Below, in pieces: positions 59,181-64,000 of a stretch of DNA of 64,000 nt. A program made the translations under genes and the position numbers. Numbering within the stretch: the stretch's first letter is position 1; each line of letters starts with the position of its first letter. The notes beneath the pieces are model-generated. The model had not been told where the DNA came from and made no database searches. It saw only the letters and a program-made list of their open reading frames with translations. This DNA is from Lewinellaceae bacterium (GTDB lineage Bacteria; Bacteroidota; Bacteroidia; Chitinophagales; Saprospiraceae), in NCBI GenBank assembly GCA_020636005.1, contig JACJYR010000002.1, positions 744,001-808,000 on the forward strand, read 5' to 3'.

Positions 59181-59810
59181 ATGAACTACGCCAAACTCGC
59201 CTTCACCGATGCCGTGAAAGCCCTGCAGGAAGCAAACGGCAGCCGCCGCAGTTACGACCGGGTGGAAAAAACAAACGTCACGGACGGCCTGGGCGTCAAT
59301 GAAATCGCTTTCATCGAAGACCAGGACCATTTTTTCATGGCTTCTTTCGGTGAAAACGGTTACCCCTACATCCAGCACCGGGGCGGACCGAGGGGCTTTC
59401 TGAAAGTGCTCGACCCGAACACGCTTGCCTTCGTGGATTTCGGCGGCAACAAGCAGTACATCACGGTGGGCAATCTGCAAACCAACCCCAACGTATCGCT
59501 CATCCTTGTGTCGTACCCGCACCGGGCAAGGCTGAAAATCTACGCCAAAGCCAGGGTCGTCGAACTGGCCGACAACCCCGAACTGTTTGAAAAAATAGAC
59601 CCCGCCGACTATCCGCACCGACCGGAGCGCATGTTGCTGCTGGAGGTGCAGGCTTTCGATTGGAACTGCCCACAGCACATCACACCACGCTACACGGTGG
59701 AGGACATCGAGACTGCGTTTGCTCCGCAAAAACAATACATCGAAAAACTGGAGGCCGAACTCCGGGATTTGAAAGCGATTTTAAGGAGGCACAAAATGAC
59801 TTCCCAATGA
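59181..59810 (+). CDS. pyridoxamine 5'-phosphate oxidase-like flavin-binding protein
   Basis: A 209-residue PNPOx-fold protein: GVNEIAFIEDQDHFFMASFGENGYPYIQHRGGPRGFLKVLDPNTLAFVDFGGNKQYITVGNLQTNPNVSLILVSYPHRARLKIYAKARVVEL. It has the usual FMN- or F420-binding pattern of this superfamily, and length and C-terminal AFDWNCPQHITPRYTVEDIETAF are typical of the group related to 'pyridoxamine 5'-phosphate oxidase family' redox proteins in Bacteroidota. The substrate is unknown. ATG 59181 lies 11 bases after the OsmC stop codon, so the two are surely one transcript. Confidence 0.88.
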   Translation: MNYAKLAFTDAVKALQEANGSRRSYDRVEKTNVTDGLGVNEIAFIEDQDHFFMASFGENGYPYIQHRGGPRGFLKVLDPNTLAFVDFGGNKQYITVGNLQTNPNVSLILVSYPHRARLKIYAKARVVELADNPELFEKIDPADYPHRPERMLLLEVQAFDWNCPQHITPRYTVEDIETAFAPQKQYIEKLEAELRDLKAILRRHKMTSQ

Positions 59811-59868
59811 GCGGTGGCTTTTTCCGGGGCCAGCCGCAAAGCCCTGGCCACCATAGCCATCCGCCGCC

Positions 59869-60507
59869 CTATTGCACGGCCAATTTTGCCCGTGCCTGGC
59901 TCATAGCAAACAGCATTTCCCTTCCAATCTGACGGCACCGCTCATCGTAAGCCTTGCTTTCCAAAGGCGTTCCATCAAACATTTTCGGATCCTCATAAGG
60001 GATGGCAAACCGCCCGTCGGCACCCGGCACGAAGGGGCAGGCCTCGTCCGCATCCGAGCAGACCAGCACCGCAGCAAATCCTTTTTGCGGGTTGGGTTCG
60101 TCGCTGAATTTTTTTGAGAATAGCATCTGGCTGGGCAAGTCTTCTCCAAGCCTTGCCTCATAACGGGGGTTTCCGCCGTCGCTTATTTTAGCTATGGCGA
60201 AACCAGCTTTTCGCATGGCTTCCACCGCCCGGGGATTGAACGCCGTGGCTTCCGTGCCACCAGCATACGTTTCCACCTTGCCCAAACCGTAGAAAACAGC
60301 CGCTGCTTTCAGCCACAGTTGCCCGATATGGCTTCGCCTGGAGTTGTGGGTGCAGATGACGGTCAACCGGGCCGGCGCTCCCGTTTGGATTTTTGCGTGA
60401 ATGTATGCCCCCAATTCCCTAAGCTGCGCTTTTCGGGCTTGGGGTATCTGGTCAAATTCACGTTCTAACATTTGGCAAGCTAACCTAAGCTTTTGGTACA
60501 GTGGCAT
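59869..60507 (-). CDS. LMW tyrosine phosphatase/arsenate-reductase-like protein
   Basis: A 212-residue protein of the low-molecular-weight tyrosine-phosphatase fold with an N-terminal helical extension (residues 1-45). The catalytic loop is VICTHNSRRSHIGQLW (Cys52-x5-Arg58), and the segments VETYAGGTEATAFNPRAVEAMRKAGFAI and VLVCSDADEACPFVPGADGRFAIPYEDPKMFDGT follow the family. Homologues of this length sit in arsenic-resistance clusters of Bacteroidota, next to ArsR and ArsM, where they probably reduce arsenate. Here it is divergent from arsR. The Cys of VCSDADEACP may be the resolving Cys. The gene runs convergently to the PNPOx-like gene. Confidence 0.85.
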   Translation of the reverse strand: MPLYQKLRLACQMLEREFDQIPQARKAQLRELGAYIHAKIQTGAPARLTVICTHNSRRSHIGQLWLKAAAVFYGLGKVETYAGGTEATAFNPRAVEAMRKAGFAIAKISDGGNPRYEARLGEDLPSQMLFSKKFSDEPNPQKGFAAVLVCSDADEACPFVPGADGRFAIPYEDPKMFDGTPLESKAYDERCRQIGREMLFAMSQARAKLAVQ

Positions 60508-60522
60508 ATCTGCTGGATTATA

Positions 60523-60655
60523 ATGCGAATAACGGGTTCATTTTTAAGTTCGTTGATTTTCAGGAGGTTAGATCGAGGCGATTTTGAGAATCACCATGAT
60601 CTAGTTTTTCAAACAACTGAAAATGTGGCAATTAATTTAACCCGCTATTCGCATT
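60523..60655. repeat. repeat family 2, full copy
   Basis: Ends AATGCGAATAACGGGTT and AACCCGCTATTCGCATT are inverted with one mismatch; between them are the blocks AAGTTCGTTGATTTTCA and TTTTTCAAACAACTGAAAAT. The same blocks occur in the degenerate copy at 12545-12652. Confidence 0.85.
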
Positions 60656-60720
60656 CATAGTAATGGGCCGCAAATTACAGCATAATTAATCGTATTTTTA
60701 CGATTAATTTTCCAGGCTGC

Positions 60721-60757
60721 TTGCATTTTTAAAAAACCATCGTATTTTTGCGGTTAA
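60721..60757 (+). promoter_or_regulatory. arsR promoter overlapping ArsR operator
   Basis: TTG (60721-60723) and an exact TATTTTTG box (60743-60750) with a 19-base spacer match the Bacteroidota -33/-7 consensus; transcription would start near 60757. The operator-like half-sites ATCGTA and TTGCGGTTAA surround the -7 box, consistent with repression by ArsR. Confidence 0.7.
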
Positions 60758-60770
60758 ATTTTACCGACAA

Positions 60771-61094
60771 ATGGCAATACACAAAAAAGAAGCCTTCGGG
60801 GCAGCAGAACAGGAACTGGCGGCGATGGCCAAGGCCCTCTCCCACCCTGCCCGGGTGGCCATCCTGAAGGAGTTGGCCAGGCGGCAATCCTGTGTGTGCG
60901 GTGAAATCGTGGAAGTGATGCCGCTGGCGCAGAGCACCGTGTCGCAGCACCTGAAAGAACTCCTGTCCGCCGGGCTGATAAAGGGGACGGTGGACGGCGT
61001 GAAGTCTTGCTACTGCATCAATCCGGCAGCCTTCCAGCGGCTGGAGTCCATCCTGACGGCCTTTGTTTCCAATACGAAGGAGCAGTGTTGTTGA
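60771..61094 (+). CDS. arsR: ArsR-family arsenic-responsive repressor
   Basis: A 107-residue winged-helix repressor. The metal-binding helix is RRQSCVCGEIVEVM (Cys41 and Cys43, the ELCVC-type motif) just before the recognition helix LAQSTVSQHLKELLSAGLIKG, and two further Cys end the protein (TKEQCC). The position of the Cys pair suits As(III)/Sb(III) sensing. It lies between the phosphatase/reductase gene and arsM; operator-like repeats occur before both arsR and arsM, so it probably represses both and itself. Confidence 0.93.
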   Translation: MAIHKKEAFGAAEQELAAMAKALSHPARVAILKELARRQSCVCGEIVEVMPLAQSTVSQHLKELLSAGLIKGTVDGVKSCYCINPAAFQRLESILTAFVSNTKEQCC

Positions 61095-61126
61095 GCAATG
61101 TACCGGAAAAAAATTTACCCGAAACC

Positions 61127-61145
61127 ATCGCATTTTTACGATTAA
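61127..61145 (+). promoter_or_regulatory. ArsR-like operator before arsM
   Basis: ATCGCATTTTTACGATTAA, a close match to the sites at 60686-60707 and 60739-60757, about 125 bases upstream of the arsM ATG. This supports regulation of arsM by the local ArsR. Confidence 0.6.
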
Positions 61146-61270
61146 ATAATCACTTTTCGTGAGACTGCTCATCAAACCATATCGCTTAAAAGACAGGTAA
61201 TTGGGTGTTGGAGTGTGCTTTTTTCAAAAATACACTTCCGTGGACGGTCTCCTTTTCAATCAACCATCTG

Positions 61271-62152
61271 ATGAATTCAGCAGAAAAAATGAAACAAATC
61301 GTCCGGGAGAAATACTCGGAAATCGCCTTGCAGGACAGGGCAACGAATGCCACTTCCTGCTGCGGCTCCACAGCCACCGGCACCTACACCATCATGTCGG
61401 ACAACTACGCCGACCTGGAAGGCTACCATCCCGACGCCGACCTTGGCCTTGGGTGTGGCCTGCCCACCGAATTTGCCAGGATACAGCCTGGCGACACGGT
61501 GCTCGACCTCGGCTCCGGCGCAGGCAACGACTGCTTTGTGGCACGTGCGGAAACGGGCGCATCGGGCAAAGTTATCGGCGTGGATTTCACCCCCCAAATG
61601 ATCCTGCTCGCCCGCCAGAACACCGAAAAACTCGGCTACAACAACGTCGAATTCCGGCAGGGCGACATAGAAGATCTGCCCGTCAGCGACAACAGCGTGG
61701 ATGTGGTGGTGAGCAATTGTGTGCTCAACCTCGTGCCCGACAAGTCCAGGGTCATCGGCGAAATCATGCGGGTGCTGCGCCCGGGTGGGCATTTCAGCAT
61801 TTCCGATGTGGTACTGCGGGGCGACCTGCCCGACAAGCTGAAAGCTGCCGCCGAAATGTACGCAGGCTGCGTGGCCGGTGCCATGCAGATCGACGATTAC
61901 CTGGAGGCTATCCGACAGGCCGGTTTTGATGCCCTGACCGTCCAGAAGCAGAAGCCCATCCTCATACCGGACGACATCCTGCTCGACTACCTTTCGCCAG
62001 CGGAATTACAGGCATTTACAGCCTCCAAAACTGGGATTTTCAGTATCACGGTGTATGCGGAAAAGCCTGGGGAGCAGCGGGAAAGACCAACAATGGTGGG
62101 TCTTCCATTGGCAGCGAAGCCATGCTGTGAGCCTGGGAGCGGTTGTTGTTGA
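61271..62152 (+). CDS. arsM: arsenite S-adenosylmethionine methyltransferase
   Basis: A 293-residue As(III) methyltransferase. Catalytic and metal-binding Cys are in TSCCGSTATG, GLGCGLPTEFA, VVSNCVLNLVPDK and YAGCVAGA, matching the Cys set of ArsM, and the SAM site is DTVLDLGSGAGNDCFVA. A Cys-rich tail, AKPCCEPGSGCC, follows the fold and may bind As(III) additionally. The enzyme converts arsenite to methylated species. The ATG at 61271 (MNSAEKMKQIVREKYSEIA) is preferred; one at 61289 is also possible, and a TTG at 61205 is probably not used. No arsenite exporter gene (arsB or acr3) is present nearby. Confidence 0.93.
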   Translation: MNSAEKMKQIVREKYSEIALQDRATNATSCCGSTATGTYTIMSDNYADLEGYHPDADLGLGCGLPTEFARIQPGDTVLDLGSGAGNDCFVARAETGASGKVIGVDFTPQMILLARQNTEKLGYNNVEFRQGDIEDLPVSDNSVDVVVSNCVLNLVPDKSRVIGEIMRVLRPGGHFSISDVVLRGDLPDKLKAAAEMYAGCVAGAMQIDDYLEAIRQAGFDALTVQKQKPILIPDDILLDYLSPAELQAFTASKTGIFSITVYAEKPGEQRERPTMVGLPLAAKPCCEPGSGCC

Positions 62153-62198
62153 TCAAAGTCCAGCTCAACGGAAACCGTTTCCCCTAATGCGCTGATGG

Positions 62199-62322
62199 AG
62201 GGGCTGTATCAAAAGGCCTTATTTGCGATTTACGATCTAAAAAGTATTCAAAATACTGACGGTTTAAATTTAGGTGTCATTTCCGTCTTAAATCATAAAT
62301 TGGTACTTATGATACAGCCCCT
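62199..62322. repeat. MITE-like element with 13-bp terminal inverted repeats
   Basis: Ends AGGGGCTGTATCA and TGATACAGCCCCT are exact inverted repeats enclosing 98 bases with no ORF. The end resembles those of IS1182/ISL3-type elements; no target duplication is evident. It may also end arsM transcription. Confidence 0.6.
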
Positions 62323-62334
62323 TTTTCTATTTTT

Positions 62335-62420
62335 AGTAACGAGGAAAAAATAATTTCACCATTTTGATTTTGAAAAACCCAGTATTGGAAGGTTTTTTTA
62401 AAATAATCCCGATGTGAAAT
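62335..62420 (+). repeat. 110-bp dispersed repeat, copy G (3' truncated)
   Basis: Matches other copies from AGTAACGAGGAAAAAATAAT through the first half of the hairpin (ATAATCCCGATGTGAAAT) and then stops at about 62420, where unrelated sequence begins. Truncation could reflect insertion of the IS701-like element. Confidence 0.85.
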
Positions 62421-62596
62421 ACGGCTTTTGCACCGAAAAAAATCGCTGCCTCAACGCCGGTTATTCGGCTCAGAATGCAGTACTTCTGGCAAAAGCCCCC
62501 AAGTTCTTTGATATTTCAGGATAACCAATCCTGCTTCCCGGGCAGTGTTGTGCTGCCAGGAATCCCAAGTGGACCAATCATGTTCGCTCCGCACTC

Positions 62597-64000
62597 CTAA
62601 ACGTAGGCAAGACATGGTGCCAGGCCTTGGAATATTTTTTCCATTGACTGCCCTTTTTTCATCATCACAAAGACGTGTTCGATGAGCAGGGCGAGCCCTT
62701 CGGCCTTCATCAGCCTCCGCAGGAAAGGCAGCGTGCTGTTCGTCTCCGTTTGGAGCCGCTGTTGAATACTTGACAAGAGGCCAGAGTCGTGGACTGTACA
62801 TTTGAGCATGGAGTATGCGACGACCACAAAGGCGACATACGTTTGTATAGCCTTCTCGTTTCGCACCTGGTACCCTTCCAGCCCTTCGGCCTTGCCCTCC
62901 TGGTGATAGGTCTCAACAGGCCATCTGTGCCGGCGGATGCGCAGAATGCCACTGGGACGCCAGTCCAGGCGGTTGGTGACCGTGAATGTGGGCCGGTCAC
63001 TCAGGTCTTCCCGCAGGAAGGAGATGACCAGCCGTTGTTTTTTATCGAAGCCCCTTACACGGTGGTTGGCAAAATAGGCATAGCATATCTGCTTTTCCCC
63101 TTTGTAAGTAAAGCCTGTTTTTTGGACGTTGTTGCGGGGGGAAGGCCCTTGCCGCAGTTTCTTGACAAGCTCTTTGAGCGGCACCTCATTGCCACTGTCC
63201 CGGTCGGTGGCGTACTGATCCTCCCGCAGGGCACCTACGTAATCCAGGCCAAGTTCCCCGCTGATGGCCCCGCACAGTTCGGCAGAGGTGAAGCCTGTGT
63301 CCAGGGCGACAGGGAAGCTGTCTTGTGGGCACATGGAACGGAACTTCCGCAGCAGTTCAAGGGCGATGAGGTTTTTGGTCTTATAGATGCCGGCCACACC
63401 GGGGTGTTTCTTCCGGCCGTCCTTGTAGCGGGCACGGATATAGTTGCGCCACTGTTGGGGCTGGCTGTGTCTGTTGTCCCATTTCTGTTCGTTTATCACA
63501 AAGCCCCGGCCACGCAGGTAAGTGGCCACGGCTTCCCAATCGGGCGGCTCCCACATACGGTACAAGACAGGATAGTCCGTCAGGTCGTCGCTGTAGTGCA
63601 GCGTGACCAGGTCGTGCGCCCAACGGTAGCATTTGTGGACATAATCGAAATGATAGTAGATATTGTCGAAGTGCCTGCCATAGTGCTTCAGCAGGCTATT
63701 GTCCACACTCAGCACGCCCTTTTCCTTGAAGCAGGTACCGGCACCGCCCTGGAGCATGTCCAGCCGGACAAGGTTGATTTCTTCAAGGTCAAAGTTCTGG
63801 CGGTTGAAGAATTTGTTGAAACTGGCCTGGTGTCGGGGGGAATGGATGAACATCCGGTTGATGGCCTCCAGGGTCTTGTTGTCGCTGACAATGAACCCCG
63901 ATACGGCCTTCTTGAAATGTTCATAGCCTTCCGGGCTGAAACAATGCTCAAAAATCGGGGCGTATTTCTTTACAATACTTGGAAAGTCAACCAATAGCAT
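62597..64000 (-). CDS. IS701-like DDE transposase
   Basis: A 467-residue transposase, read from the ATG at the very edge of the window (63998-64000) to the stop. Core parts are VDNSLLKHYGRHFDNIYYHFDY (first Asp), FPVALDTGFTSAELCGAISGELGLDYV (second Asp) and RIRRHRWPVETYHQEGKAEGLEGYQVRN (Glu and R/K residues), the pattern of IS701/IS4-superfamily enzymes. The frame is intact, although a still earlier start outside the window cannot be excluded. Neither terminal repeat can be located, and the element probably extends beyond the window. Confidence 0.85.
   Translation of the reverse strand: MLLVDFPSIVKKYAPIFEHCFSPEGYEHFKKAVSGFIVSDNKTLEAINRMFIHSPRHQASFNKFFNRQNFDLEEINLVRLDMLQGGAGTCFKEKGVLSVDNSLLKHYGRHFDNIYYHFDYVHKCYRWAHDLVTLHYSDDLTDYPVLYRMWEPPDWEAVATYLRGRGFVINEQKWDNRHSQPQQWRNYIRARYKDGRKKHPGVAGIYKTKNLIALELLRKFRSMCPQDSFPVALDTGFTSAELCGAISGELGLDYVGALREDQYATDRDSGNEVPLKELVKKLRQGPSPRNNVQKTGFTYKGEKQICYAYFANHRVRGFDKKQRLVISFLREDLSDRPTFTVTNRLDWRPSGILRIRRHRWPVETYHQEGKAEGLEGYQVRNEKAIQTYVAFVVVAYSMLKCTVHDSGLLSSIQQRLQTETNSTLPFLRRLMKAEGLALLIEHVFVMMKKGQSMEKIFQGLAPCLAYV

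Larger units (their letters stand above)
60508..60770. promoter_or_regulatory. divergent ars control region with repeat family 2 copy
   Basis: The region between the phosphatase and arsR holds a full copy of repeat family 2 (60523-60655), a perfect ArsR-like operator at 60686-60707 (TTAATCGTA-N4-TACGATTAA), a second at 60739-60757 and the arsR promoter. Confidence 0.7.
62153..62596. other. spacer with MITE-like element and truncated repeat G
   Basis: Contains the palindromic element at 62199-62322, repeat copy G (62335-62420), and then about 175 bases without recognisable features before the IS701-like transposase ends. No gene is seen. Confidence 0.55.

Overview
The window reads as a chromosomal segment of a Bacteroidota bacterium, most likely of the Saprospiria (Haliscomenobacter/Lewinella-like). 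The evidence is type IX secretion (T9SS) sorting domains, a 3-coathanger stack domain, a carboxypeptidase-regulatory-domain TonB receptor, a NPHF-type histidine kinase with a LytTR regulator, and -7 boxes of the TAnnTTTG type. No rRNA, CRISPR array, phage module or replication origin was seen. One unusual tRNA-Lys(CTT)-like gene is present.

Layout. 1-2.4 kb: remains of secreted proteins, a pirin gene fused tail-to-tail to a truncated secreted protein, and a small GNAT. 2.5-4.5 kb: an alginate-export-type outer-membrane barrel and a DMT-family transporter, bounded on both sides by matching palindromes. 4.7-10.9 kb: exported amidohydrolase, exported isochorismatase-family hydrolase, pirin, and a divergent PAS/sigma-54 activator. 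11-16.9 kb: folE, a GyrI-like protein, a MarR regulator with a probable frameshift, a TonB-dependent receptor, and a DUF433/DUF5615 toxin-antitoxin pair in which both genes are frameshifted. 17-25.5 kb: one 2845-residue modular secreted protein. 26-30 kb: two-component system. 30-43 kb: NmrA-like reductase, T9SS cargo, desaturase plus cyclopropane-synthase-like methyltransferase, GNAT, a small phosphatidylserine-decarboxylase-like protein, a helical protein, a ClC channel and a membrane glycosyltransferase-like protein.

42-49.5 kb is an accessory, decaying region. It holds a RAYT (Y1-type) transposase gene flanked by its own inverted REP sequences, an RHS fragment, small membrane genes, a gene with an in-frame stop, and a T9SS cargo gene split by an IS5-family (IS903-like) element whose 9-bp target duplication allows exact reconstruction. 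49.6-55.4 kb: vanadium haloperoxidase/PAP2 lipoprotein, DASS-family transporter, two heavy-metal-associated (HMA) proteins with an HMA-AraC regulator, and a GT2 glycosyltransferase. 55.4-57 kb: an IS4-family element inserted into a copy of a dispersed palindromic repeat. 57.2-59.8 kb: a tight thiol/redox cluster (AhpD-like, thioredoxin, NTF2-like, tRNA, OsmC, PNPOx-like). 59.9-62.2 kb: an arsenic cluster (LMW-PTP/arsenate-reductase-like protein, ArsR, ArsM) with three ArsR-like operator repeats. The right edge carries an IS701-like transposase.

The strongest structure not explained by genes is a ~110-bp repeat family (seven copies, both orientations) carrying a perfect 15-bp terminator-like hairpin. 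At least five other repeat or palindrome types also occur. Several small genes and the tRNA carry single-base disruptions, some in homopolymers, so base-level accuracy of the assembly should be considered.
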